This document shows, piece by piece, positions 35,096-43,066 of a stretch of DNA of 64,000 nucleotides; the stretch's first letter is position 1, and the number at the start of each line of letters is the position of its first letter. Origin of the DNA: Deefgea tanakiae (GTDB lineage: Bacteria > Pseudomonadota > Gammaproteobacteria > Burkholderiales > Chitinibacteraceae); contig NZ_CP081150.1 of the NCBI RefSeq assembly GCF_019665765.1, positions 992,001 through 1,056,000 on the forward strand. Reading direction: 5' to 3'. A program made the position numbers and the translations under genes. The notes below the pieces were generated by a model. That model saw only the letters and a list, made by a program, of their open reading frames with translations, did no database searches and was not told the DNA's origin.

Positions 35096-36244
35096 CTAAC
35101 GATCTCCACGAATAACTAGTGGCCTATTGTCACCATCTTGGATACGCCGATAACCTTTAAGCGTTACTAGTAAATCACTAAAAGCATACGTGTATTTATC
35201 TTGGTCGCCGTAATATGCCCACGTATATTCGCCACCGCTATGCTCATGGGTATTACGTACCTCAGCCATTAAGTCCATATGCCACTCGCCATTTGTTTTT
35301 ATAAAGAAGTGAGGGGATACGAAAGGCGTATTGGTGAAGTAAAGCAATGCCAAGTCGCCACGCTCAACAACTTTAAACTGCTTGCCGTACTCACCGAATA
35401 AAATGAACTCAGCATAAGCAGGGCTACTGGGCAACGAAGCTAAATATTGACGAGACTCAGTTGTAAAAAATTCTGCGTTTAGATTCATTGGCCAATGTGC
35501 CAGCCAATCTAGATAAGTATGATATGCACTAGCTGGAGATTTACCAGCGGGAAAGGCCAGATTCCTTTCCGGCTGGGCTGTTGGTTTGCTGCCGTCCTTT
35601 GTACCAAGTGCAAGCACCGAATTAACCCCTGCACCACCAGAAAGGTATTCCAACTCTCTAACTTTACTGATAGTACGCGGGTCGAAATCATTACCAATAA
35701 CGGCTTCACGTATCCGATGTTGCAATAGACGCAACATTAAACGCAAACCTAACGATGCATCTCCAGAAGCAAAGAATGTTTTTACGTGATCTTGCACTAG
35801 GTAGTTTACAAATACATCAGGAAAAACTTCCTCTAAACCATAACCCACTTCAACTTTAAGTCGTTGCTCTTTCATGTCGTATAACAACAAAATGCCACGC
35901 TGTTGGCCTGTTTGCTTGCCAATCTGCAATTGTGACATCAAATCTACGGCCTGGGTCTCAATGGATTTATTGCTCACACTAGGTAAAAACACGATACGCA
36001 CATCAATACCTGATTCACGCAAAATCCAGCCCATGTACTGATCAAAGCGCGGGATGTCGCCAGAGGGGATGATGCCTGCATGGTCAATGAGGTGAGAATT
36101 TACGGGCAGTCGTACTTGCGCTGATATTGGTTCAGACGCAGACACTTGGGTGACTAGATTAGATTCATGTGGATCATGCCAAAACCACAATGCAGACAGT
36201 GAAATGGCACATAACAACACACCAAATGTCGTGCTGCGAGTCAT
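35096..36244 (-). CDS. TPM-domain protein, membrane anchored
   Basis: A 382-residue protein. A hydrophobic N terminus (TTFGVLLCAISLSALWFW) directs it to the inner membrane or periplasm. Residues about 50-185 are a TPM domain: HLIDHAGIIPSGDIPRFDQYM, DVRIVFLPSV, GILLLYDMKEQRLKVEVGYGLEEVFPD. The C-terminal half is unassigned and could bind a partner. TPM proteins occur in photosystem repair, membrane respiratory maturation and stress systems, so function cannot be fixed here. The start overlaps the Sel1 gene stop (TAATG), so the two are co-translated. Confidence 0.8.
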   Translation of the reverse strand: MTRSTTFGVLLCAISLSALWFWHDPHESNLVTQVSASEPISAQVRLPVNSHLIDHAGIIPSGDIPRFDQYMGWILRESGIDVRIVFLPSVSNKSIETQAVDLMSQLQIGKQTGQQRGILLLYDMKEQRLKVEVGYGLEEVFPDVFVNYLVQDHVKTFFASGDASLGLRLMLRLLQHRIREAVIGNDFDPRTISKVRELEYLSGGAGVNSVLALGTKDGSKPTAQPERNLAFPAGKSPASAYHTYLDWLAHWPMNLNAEFFTTESRQYLASLPSSPAYAEFILFGEYGKQFKVVERGDLALLYFTNTPFVSPHFFIKTNGEWHMDLMAEVRNTHEHSGGEYTWAYYGDQDKYTYAFSDLLVTLKGYRRIQDGDNRPLVIRGDR

Positions 36245-36864
36245 TATTTATTTTTCGCTAAGTATTTTAACGCACGTTCTTCACCTTGCGCTGCCGCTTT
36301 TTTAATCAAAGCCTCCCCCACAGCAGAGTTGACTTCGATCCCTTGTCCCGTCAAGTAATGAAACCCCAGTGCACTTTGCGCATGCATATTTCCTTGCTCC
36401 GCCGCTTTACGGTACAAATTTAATGCTTGAGCTAAGTCTTGCTGGACACCTTTTCCACTCTTATACATAGTTCCTAAATTGTACTGAGCCTTGTCGTAGC
36501 CTTGTGCTACCGACTTGCGATACCAAGCTGCAGCCTCGGTGTAGTTAATTGCGGTGCCAAATCCATTGTAATAACAGAGTCCCATATTGTATTGAGCATT
36601 GGCATAACCTTGATCGGCCGATTTGCGATACCAAGCCATTGCGGCAGCATTATCGTATCCTCGCGCTAAATTGCCGATTTTGTTTTGAGCATAGACATCA
36701 CCGCTCTTCGCCTCGGCTAGCAGGGTGTCAAATGAGCTTTTGTCACCTGTTTGCGCTTTGTCATACAAACTATTGGCTTGCTGCTCGGTTAGTTTGGCAC
36801 TAGCGATTTGAGCAATAAATAAGGTACTTGCTACTAGCAAAAGAAATGATGCTGACCGATTCAT
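36244..36864 (-). CDS. Sel1-repeat protein, exported
   Basis: A 206-residue protein with a signal peptide (residues 1-23, ending IASAK) and about four Sel1-like repeats of 36 residues, seen as AMAWYRKSADQGYANAQYNMGLCYYNG, AAAWYRKSVAQGYDKAQYNLGTMY and ALNLYRKAAEQGNMHAQSALGFHY. Sel1 repeats form an alpha-solenoid for protein binding. It is translationally coupled to the TPM gene, so the two probably act together in the periplasm. The specific partner is unknown. Confidence 0.85.
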   Translation of the reverse strand: MNRSASFLLLVASTLFIAQIASAKLTEQQANSLYDKAQTGDKSSFDTLLAEAKSGDVYAQNKIGNLARGYDNAAAMAWYRKSADQGYANAQYNMGLCYYNGFGTAINYTEAAAWYRKSVAQGYDKAQYNLGTMYKSGKGVQQDLAQALNLYRKAAEQGNMHAQSALGFHYLTGQGIEVNSAVGEALIKKAAAQGEERALKYLAKNK

Positions 36865-37263
36865 GATTTACTGTAAGCAAAAGTTATAAAGCAACAGCGT
36901 ATTACAAGCTTGTTTGCGATGCATTAATAAGCATCGCTCTGTTGTTAAACTGTTTCTCTCGAAGTGGAGGCATATGAGTGGCGGGTTGCCGAATAGCACT
37001 GGCGCAAATTCACAATAATGAAGGCAGCTCCTGATGGTGGCTGTGTAAAAAAATCCTAATTTAAAAAGTGGGGTGTAGCTGCCCAAAAAAGCATTTGTTT
37101 GCTACTAATGTGGGAGGTATTGCTGACTAATGATATAAATACCCGTTCTTGGTGGGGGTATGCGATAACATCATTTTTCAGCGTTTTTACACCGCCTGGA
37201 TGTTTGCGGCCTTTGATATTTTAAGCCAGGATATCGACTCCTCGGCCTAAGCAGATATCATGG
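36865..37263. other. Gene-free gap
   Basis: About 400 bases upstream of the Sel1 gene with no supportable gene, RNA or terminator. It probably contains the promoter of the Sel1-TPM pair, which I could not place with confidence. Confidence 0.4.
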
Positions 37264-37720
37264 CTATAAGCCAAGCTCACTCAGACTCGGGTGATTATCA
37301 GGTCGCCGACCTTGTGGCCAATGAAAGAGTCGCTCGGATTCGGCGATGGCTAAATCGTTGATACTGGCAAAGCGGCGATGCATCAGGCCTTGGGTGTCAA
37401 ATTCCCAATTTTCATTGCCGTATGAGCGATACCACTGGCCGTCTTGATCTAGCCACTCGTAGGCAAAACGCACTGCAATTCGATTGGCGTCAAACGCCCA
37501 GAGCTCTTTGATCAGGCGATATTCCACCTCGCGTTCCCACTTGCGAGTGAGAAATTCAATTACCTGTTCACGACCACGCGGAAATTGATCACGATTGCGC
37601 CAAATCGTATCGGGCGTATAGGCCAATGCGACGCGTTGTGGGTCGCGTGAATTCCAGCCATCTTCAGCCAGGCGTACTTTTTGTGCAGCCGTTTCGCGGC
37701 TGAATGGGGGGAGTGGTGGT
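37264..37720 (-). pseudogene. DUF1348 (NTF2-like) gene beheaded by an IS3 element
   Basis: The reading frame encodes [20 protein letters not shown], then [22 protein letters not shown] and the rest of a DUF1348 protein ([15 protein letters not shown]-like core, [21 protein letters not shown]). The family normally begins only a few residues before PPLPPF. Here the frame enters the IS terminal repeat at 37720 with no ATG, GTG or TTG before a stop, so the native start codon and promoter are gone. The first possible start inside is TTG 37626, which would drop about 35 residues of the fold. It is most likely inactive, and recently so because the rest of the frame is intact. Confidence 0.75.
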
Positions 37721-37770
37721 TGAATCGCACCGGGTTTCGCGGCGGCTCCAATTCTTGAGAGAATGGCGCT

Positions 37771-38091
37771 ATGAAGAAATCAACTCACTTTTCCCCCGAA
37801 GTCCGCGAACGGGCTGTTCGCATGGTCATTGAGCACCTTGCCGAATATCCATCTGAATGGGCAACCCTCGTTTCAATTGCCAGCAAAATAGGCTGCACGC
37901 CAGAAACGCTGCGCACATGGTGCCGTCGGCAAGGTGGCGATACCGTTCAAGCCAACAAAAATTCAGCAGAGAACGAACGCATTAAAGCGCTAGAACGCGA
38001 AGTGCGCGAACTTAAAAAAGCCAACGAAATTCTGCGACTGGCCAGCGCGTATTTCGCACAGGCGGAGCTCGACCGCCGCTTGAAATCGTAA
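37771..38091 (+). CDS. IS3-family transposase OrfA
   Basis: A 106-residue protein of the IS3 OrfA type. An N-terminal helix-turn-helix ([36 protein letters not shown]) for end binding is followed by a leucine-zipper-like helix ([34 protein letters not shown]). It ends in the region overlapping the start of the orfB frame, which is one base behind. A run of six A then G at 38014-38020 is present, though its phase with orfA is not the classic slippery heptamer, so the exact frameshift site is unclear. Confidence 0.92.
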   Translation: MKKSTHFSPEVRERAVRMVIEHLAEYPSEWATLVSIASKIGCTPETLRTWCRRQGGDTVQANKNSAENERIKALEREVRELKKANEILRLASAYFAQAELDRRLKS

Positions 38092-38093
38092 GA

Positions 38094-38990
38094 GGATTCA
38101 TCGATACCCACCGTGAGCAGCACGGGGTCGAGCCGATCTGCAAGCTATTACAGGTCGCCCCGTCAGCCTATCGACGTTATGTCGCTCGGCTGCGCAATCC
38201 AGCGTTGCGTTGTCAGCGTACCATTCGTGATGAGCAACTGAGCGGTGAAATTGAGCGTGTCTGGCAATTGAATCATCAGGTGTACGGGGCGGTAAAAGTA
38301 TGGCGGCAGCTCAAGCGAGATGGACATACTGTGGCGCGCTGTACCGTTGAACGCTTGATGCGAAGCCTCGGTTTACGCGGCGTATCGCGTGGCAAAGCGG
38401 TGCGAACGACACGTCCCGATCCTGCCGTTGCTTGCCCACGCGATCATGTGAATCGTCAATTCGTAGCCGAACGACCGAATCAACTCTGGGTGTCGGATTT
38501 TACCTACGTGTCGACTTGGCAAGGCTTTGTCTATGTAGCTTTTGTGATCGATGTTTTTGCTCGTTATATCGTGGGCTGGCGAGTGAGTCGCAGCATGCAC
38601 ACTGAGTTTGTGCTGGATGCGTTGGAGCAAGCCCTTTGGGCGCGGCAACCAGAGCGTGAGGCCTTGATTCATCACAGCGACCGAGGTTCGCAATATGTTT
38701 CGATTCGCTACACCGAACGATTGACTGAAGCTGGCATCGAGCCATCCGTTGGCACGACCGGTGATAGTTACGACAATGCATTAGCAGAGACGATTAACGG
38801 GCTCTACAAAACAGAAGTGACTCACCGTTTGGGACCTTGGAAAAGTCTAGAATCCGTGGAACTAGCGACATTGGAATGGGTTTCGTGGTTCAATCAGCAT
38901 CGTTTGCTGGGGTCGATTGGCCACATTCCACCCGCGGAAGCAGAGGCAAACTATTATCGTAATCAAAGCGAGCAGGCCGTGTTGGTCTGA
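38094..38990 (+). CDS. IS3-family transposase OrfB (DDE integrase)
   Basis: The catalytic part of the IS3 transposase, in the -1 frame relative to orfA and expected to be made as an OrfAB fusion by programmed frameshifting. The start given is only where the frame clears orfA; there is no in-frame ATG nearby. It reads FIDTHREQHGVEPICKLLQV, then YGAVKVWRQLKRDG. The DDE core has the acidic residues in LWVSDFTYV, LIHHSDRGSQYV and NALAETINGLYKTE. It ends HIPPAEAEANYY just inside the right terminal repeat. Confidence 0.92.
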   Translation, partial: GFIDTHREQHGVEPICKLLQVAPSAYRRYVARLRNPALRCQRTIRDEQLSGEIERVWQLNHQVYGAVKVWRQLKRDGHTVARCTVERLMRSLGLRGVSRGKAVRTTRPDPAVACPRDHVNRQFVAERPNQLWVSDFTYVSTWQGFVYVAFVIDVFARYIVGWRVSRSMHTEFVLDALEQALWARQPEREALIHHSDRGSQYVSIRYTERLTEAGIEPSVGTTGDSYDNALAETINGLYKTEVTHRLGPWKSLESVELATLEWVSWFNQHRLLGSIGHIPPAEAEANYYRNQSEQAVLV

Positions 38991-39029
38991 CTCAAACCAA
39001 ACAGCCTCCGCGAAACTCGGTGCGATTCA

Positions 39030-39280
39030 GTCGCTGTTCGCACCGACAATTTTTAAACGCATCTGCCGAGATTTGCGTGACCCACGGCATTACGCAGCAA
39101 GCTATTTAACCTTATTGAAAAAGACAATTTTGCTTGGGTCAGTTGAGTGTCGACAGATGGGTCAAAAAAGCATCGGCGACAACAAAATAGCAGATTTATT
39201 TTTTTCACATATATTTGATGACTTTATGTGCTGAATTTGTGGCGAAAATTCTTCGAATTAATTCATTTAGGAAACGGTCC
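39030..39280. other. Gene-free segment after the IS element
   Basis: About 250 bases with no supportable gene. The segment does not look like the missing 5' end of the DUF1348 gene, so the flanks of the IS may no longer be original neighbours. Confidence 0.35.
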
Positions 39281-39606
39281 ATGAAGAAAGTTTGGTAGCA
39301 GTTATCCATTTGAGTGCAGATTTTACTGTTGACGGTCGTCTTGATGCTGCCAATTGCCGCAGTTTTGGGCTGGTTTTTACATGAAAATCTGCGCCAGAAG
39401 CGGGAGGAGGCGCAAACAAAATTAAAGCTAGACGTTGAGCATGCCTCGCTAAGCATTGAGCAATTGTTTGGGTTTATTGAGAGTGATTTAAAGCTAATCG
39501 CACAGCGTCGCCAAATCATGACAATGGATCGCAATAAGTGTGATTCTATCTTGAATGACTATATGAGTATCAGAGGCGACGTTTTCATGGGTATTAGCCG
39601 AAAATG
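39281..39606 (+). pseudogene. Fragment of a membrane sensor gene
   Basis: The frame from ATG 39281 (with AGGAAAC upstream) reads MKKVW, stop (TAG 39296), QLSI, stop (TGA 39311), then a long frame with a membrane helix (ILLLTVVLMLPIAAVLGWFL) and an extracytoplasmic start of a sensing domain (LDVEHASLSIEQLFGFIESDLKLIAQRRQIM). This looks like the beginning of a two-component or GGDEF-type sensor. It has two early nonsense mutations and is cut off at about residue 108 where transposase-derived sequence starts. It is a dead fragment; the output domain is lost, so its class cannot be told. Confidence 0.6.
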
Positions 39607-39940
39607 AATTGGCGGAGCGGGCGCAAGAGGCGTTGAGTAAATCCCTGCTGGGCGAGTAGCTGATTGGGTTCATTAGCTGCGATGGTATGGCGATTGAAGT
39701 CCGCGAGCGCACGGTTAAAACGAAAGTGGCCGCTACTGAGTTCGCTGTTGACAAGCCTAAGAAAACGCGGGCGACCACACAAAGGTTAGGTACAACCCGC
39801 CGCCAAAGCATCGCCGCTTGAGCGGCAAAAAGGGCATGATATGGGCATGATGTTAGGGAGTTGCCCACTAACTATGATCGTGCCTGTAAGTGCAATTCAC
39901 AGGGGCATTATTTGGTGGAGCGTTTTGCAAGAGGCTCGGT
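39605..39940 (+). pseudogene. Degenerate DDE transposase fragment
   Basis: In one frame the DNA reads NELAERAQEALSKSLLGE, stop, LIGFISCDGMAIEVRERTVKTK, a basic stretch with KKTRATTQRL, two more stops, then ELPTNYDRACKCNSQGHYLV. This is the order of blocks in IS4/IS1182-like transposases (GHISRDSTAIEARE, lysine-rich linker, ELPTxCDxGxKxNSKGH). With three internal stops and both ends missing it is inactive. It abuts the truncated sensor gene and lies about 260 bases from tRNA-Arg. Confidence 0.6.
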
Positions 39941-40198
39941 GAAGAACTTGTTTTTCGACAGAAAGGAATTAGTGGATTTGTCTTTAATGTTGTTGGAGCT
40001 GGTGTGTTTGTTGAGTATTCATGAAATTAGACGTAACTTCATGCCTATATTGTTGTAGAAATAATTGGTGCTTGGAAATGTTTATTTTAGGTGGGACAAT
40101 GCTGAAGTGTTTTTGAAAGTGGTACTATAGCTGGGACTATTATAAAGACTATACTCGATGATGTTGAAGTTTTTCTTGAGCTAAGTCTTTGATTTTAT

Positions 40199-40275
40199 TG
40201 GTGCACCCGACAGGAATCGAACCTGTGACCCTCAGTTTCGGAAACTGATACTCTATCCAACTGAGCTACGGGTGC
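40199..40275 (-). tRNA. tRNA-Arg (anticodon CCG)
   Basis: A 77-base tRNA with CCA encoded at 40199-40201. On the minus strand the acceptor stem is GCACCCG/CGGGTGC, the D-arm GCTCAGTTGGATAGAG, the anticodon loop TTCCGAA within stem TCAGT/ACTGA, and the T-arm GGTTCGATTCC. The 260 bases downstream of its 3' end (39941-40198) contain nothing that I recognise. Confidence 0.96.
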
Positions 40276-40341
40276 ATTTGATTAGGTGTGCGATGATAGC
40301 TGCTTATGACTCACTCGTCTAGTCGATAGGTGAATTGTGTT

Positions 40342-40368
40342 TTGTTGTTGCTGTGTTGTCGGTATAAT
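40342..40368 (+). promoter_or_regulatory. Promoter of the cytochrome c gene
   Basis: A perfect -10 TATAAT at 40363-40368 lies about 66 bases before the start codon. The -35 is weak (TTGTTG at 40342 with a 15-base spacer). Confidence 0.55.
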
Positions 40369-40434
40369 TGCTAACGATAAGGGCTTTTTAAGGCTCATTT
40401 TAATAATACGCACAACTTCAAAAGGGATGACAGC

Positions 40435-41184
40435 ATGGGCGGTTCCAGCGCATCGGCGTTTAAAAGCGCAATCGGTATTATTCTTACGGCATTGATTGGA
40501 GTGCCTTTGTTTGCATATCTTGCCATTAAATTGGCGACTTCAGGTATGTCGACAGATGTAACAAGTTCCACAATGACTAAGGAAGCCGTGGCGGCTCGTT
40601 TGCAGCCTGTTGCTGTAGTCAAAATTGTTGATGGTGGACCTCCTGGATCAAAATCTGGCAAGGCAGTTTACGAGTCGGTCTGTATGTCCTGTCATGACGC
40701 CGGCCTTGCTGGCGCGCCAAAGTTTGCTGATGCAGGCGCTTGGGCTGGACGAATCGGTCAAGGTTTTGAAACTTTGGTAAAACACGCCATTGGTGGTTTT
40801 AATGCGATGCCTGCTAAGGGCGGCGCTGCTGATTTGACCGATGATGAAGTCAAGCGTGCTGTTGCTTATATGGGTAATGCCGCTGGTGCTAAATTTGAAG
40901 AGCCAAAAGTGGCTGGCGCGGCAGCCGGCGGTGCAATTGATCCTGCCGTTAAGGGTAAAGAGATTTACGCGAGTGTGTGCATGGCCTGTCATGACTCGGG
41001 TGTTGCAGGTGCACCTAAATTTGGTGACAAAGCGGCTTGGGCGCCACGCTTGAAAGATGGCGTAGATAGTGCGATTGCGATTGCAGTGAAAGGTATCGGT
41101 GCCATGCCAGCAAAAGGTGGCTACAGTGGTTCTGATGAGGAATTCAAAGCTGCAGCACTTTATCTGATCAATGCTTCTAAATAA
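40435..41184 (+). CDS. Diheme cytochrome c5 family protein
   Basis: A 249-residue protein anchored by an N-terminal helix (AIGIILTALIGVPLFAYLAIKL) with two class I cytochrome c domains in the periplasm. Heme sites are CMSCH (near residue 83) and CMACH (near 183); axial methionines are in FNAMPAKGG and IGAMPAKGG. The two domains are duplicated and similar (AGAPKF in both). Small membrane-bound cytochromes of this kind carry electrons between the bc1 complex and terminal oxidases in Neisseriales relatives. The gene stands alone with its own promoter and terminator. Confidence 0.92.
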   Translation: MGGSSASAFKSAIGIILTALIGVPLFAYLAIKLATSGMSTDVTSSTMTKEAVAARLQPVAVVKIVDGGPPGSKSGKAVYESVCMSCHDAGLAGAPKFADAGAWAGRIGQGFETLVKHAIGGFNAMPAKGGAADLTDDEVKRAVAYMGNAAGAKFEEPKVAGAAAGGAIDPAVKGKEIYASVCMACHDSGVAGAPKFGDKAAWAPRLKDGVDSAIAIAVKGIGAMPAKGGYSGSDEEFKAAALYLINASK

Positions 41185-41205
41185 TTGAAACTTTGAATTC
41201 CAGTT

Positions 41206-41235
41206 AAAAGCCACATCGCGAGATGTGGCTTTTTT
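41206..41235. terminator. Bidirectional terminator between cytochrome c and the GlmS-like gene
   Basis: AAAAGCCACATC (41206-41217), loop GCGA, GATGTGGCTTTTTT (41222-41235). T-runs on both strands allow it to stop both convergent transcripts. Confidence 0.93.
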
Positions 41236-41258
41236 GTTGGGTGGTGTTCGTGAGTGAC

Positions 41259-43010
41259 TTATTCGGTCGTTACTGTCTTGCTGATATTTCGTGGTGCATC
41301 GATCGTATTGCCACGATGTATTGCGGTGTAATAAGACAAGAGCTGCAGCGCGATGGCATACAAAATAGGGTTGAGGTGGGCGAGTTTCTCTGGCATTCGA
41401 ATCGTGTTGAAGCCTGCAATTTGTGGTAAGGCAATGTCACTCAGTGCAAAAATCTCGCCGTGCTTGTTGCGAACGTCGTGGAGATTAGCCAACAGTTGAT
41501 CGGCCAACATGTCCCATGGCAAGCAAGCGATGACAGGTAGGTTGTTTCCAACTAGTGCTAATGTACCGTGTTTGAGTTCGCCGCTGGGGCATGCTTCTGC
41601 ATGTAAATATGCGACTTCTTTGAGTTTAAGAGCTCCTTCTTGCGCGATGGGGTAGTAACTTTGTCTAGCGGTAACAATTAAATTGGGTTTTTTGCTCAGG
41701 TAAAGCCCCCACTCTTTGAGTTTAGGGCTGAGTGCTAGTACTGCTGCAATCGCTGAGGGTAGCTTGCGAAGTTCCGCATCAAGCTGTGCGGGTAGATTTT
41801 GATGGCGTGCTTTGGCAAGTGTCGTTGCGACTAAAAACAAGCAAAGTAACTGTGCGGTAAAGGTTTTGGTTGAGGTTGCGCCGAACTCTTCGCCAGCGCG
41901 CAGCTGGAATTGTAAATCGGCTTGGCGCATTAATGCGCTATTGGCTTGATTGCTGATTGCAAGAGTAACTTGGGCGCCTCGTTGTTTGGCGTGTTGCAGC
42001 GCTGCAACGGTATCGATGGTCTCTCCTGATTGGGAGATGACTACAATCAGTGTATTGGGTGTGATGGTTCTGTCTTGGTAGCGAAAATCACTGGCTAATT
42101 CGACTTGTGTAGGCATTTTGGCTAGATTTTCTAGCCAAAAGCGAGCGGTTTGCGCAGCATGATGGCTTGAGCCGCTGGCTATTAATAGTGTGTTATCAAT
42201 ATGACTGAATAGCTCTGGTGTGTTGAGCCAGTTTTCTAGCTGCTGTTCTTGTGCGTGATGAATGAACTCTGCGGCGTTGCTGGCTTGAGCGTGTATTTCA
42301 CGCACCATGAAGTGCGGTAGTTGCCCTGCGCTATGCACTGGACTTGGATCTCTCAGTGCGATGGTGCCATTTGCGTCAAAAATGCATATTTTGTGTTCTG
42401 TGAGCTCCGCAACATCGCCGTGATGCAATTGAGTGATCAGTGCGGCACGCTCTTGCAGTAAATTGGGTTCGGATGAAAACACACTCATGCCATTGCCGTG
42501 GGCAACAAATAATGGGCCGCCAGTGGTAGTGCAATAGATGGTGCCTGGCTTTTCTTTGCTGAATGCCGCGAGGGAGTAATAGCCTTGCAGTGTTTTACAA
42601 ACGCTTTGGATGGCGCGCAATAAATCACGGTGTTGTTGCCAGTGCCAGTCAATCAGGCAGGCTATTTGGTGCTCAAGTCGTTTTTCTTTGCTGAGGTGAT
42701 CGGTTTCCATCAATCGCTCTGCAACTTGTTCAATATTCTCAATAACGCCTGATATCGTGATGCATAGATGGTTTTTATAGAGATAGGGAGCTGTAGCGAT
42801 TGCTCCAAATTCGCTGCTACGTAGTATAGCCAGTCGACACTCTGGCGTGTCGGCGGCATCTGGAACGATTTTGCCAACCCATAAGCTACAACCATCTTCA
42901 CTGGCGTAGCTTAGTGCAAGATAGGGGTGTTGCTGAGGGTTTCGTTGTAGTGCCCGCATTAATTGCGGCCCGATATTGTGATTTGAAATCCCGCCGAGCA
43001 AAGTGTCCAT
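41259..43010 (-). CDS. GlmS paralogue with degenerate glutaminase domain
   Basis: A 583-residue homologue of glucosamine-6-phosphate synthase. The C-terminal isomerase half is well kept: LIASGSSHHAA and VISQSGETIDT for sugar-phosphate binding, FGATSTKTFTAQL, EGALKLKEVAYLHAEACPSGELKHG holding the catalytic glutamate and histidine, and the final PRNISKTVTTE with the conserved lysine. The N-terminal half is still alignable, but MCGIVG is replaced by MDTLLGG, so the nucleophile Cys1 is absent. The HTRWATHG and HNGIIEN motifs have also become AILRSSEFG and ISGVIEN. It cannot use glutamine by the known mechanism. It follows a glycosyltransferase gene after 56 bases. The start is limited by an in-frame stop 11 codons upstream. 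Confidence 0.88.
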   Translation of the reverse strand: MDTLLGGISNHNIGPQLMRALQRNPQQHPYLALSYASEDGCSLWVGKIVPDAADTPECRLAILRSSEFGAIATAPYLYKNHLCITISGVIENIEQVAERLMETDHLSKEKRLEHQIACLIDWHWQQHRDLLRAIQSVCKTLQGYYSLAAFSKEKPGTIYCTTTGGPLFVAHGNGMSVFSSEPNLLQERAALITQLHHGDVAELTEHKICIFDANGTIALRDPSPVHSAGQLPHFMVREIHAQASNAAEFIHHAQEQQLENWLNTPELFSHIDNTLLIASGSSHHAAQTARFWLENLAKMPTQVELASDFRYQDRTITPNTLIVVISQSGETIDTVAALQHAKQRGAQVTLAISNQANSALMRQADLQFQLRAGEEFGATSTKTFTAQLLCLFLVATTLAKARHQNLPAQLDAELRKLPSAIAAVLALSPKLKEWGLYLSKKPNLIVTARQSYYPIAQEGALKLKEVAYLHAEACPSGELKHGTLALVGNNLPVIACLPWDMLADQLLANLHDVRNKHGEIFALSDIALPQIAGFNTIRMPEKLAHLNPILYAIALQLLSYYTAIHRGNTIDAPRNISKTVTTE

Positions 43011-43066
43011 GAGTCTTCTGTCGATAACGTGGCTGATAAGTCATCGTAGACTGCTCAAGCGCCAGC

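Larger units (their letters stand above)
37721..39029 (+). mobile_element. IS3-family insertion sequence
   Basis: A 1309-base element bounded by matching ends. The left end is TGAATCGCACCGGGTTTCGC at 37721; the right end, read inward on the minus strand from 39029, is TGAATCGCACCGAGTTTCGC. Two overlapping transposase frames lie between them in the typical -1 relation. Both frames are uninterrupted, so the element may be active. I see no matching 3- or 4-base target duplication at the flanks (GGT on the left, GTC on the right). Confidence 0.9.

Noticed and set aside
38014-38020. AAAAAAG as the programmed frameshift site of the IS3 element
   Set aside because: The orfA phase places codons as AAA-AAA-G, not A-AAA-AAG, so it is not the classic heptamer; the real site remains open.
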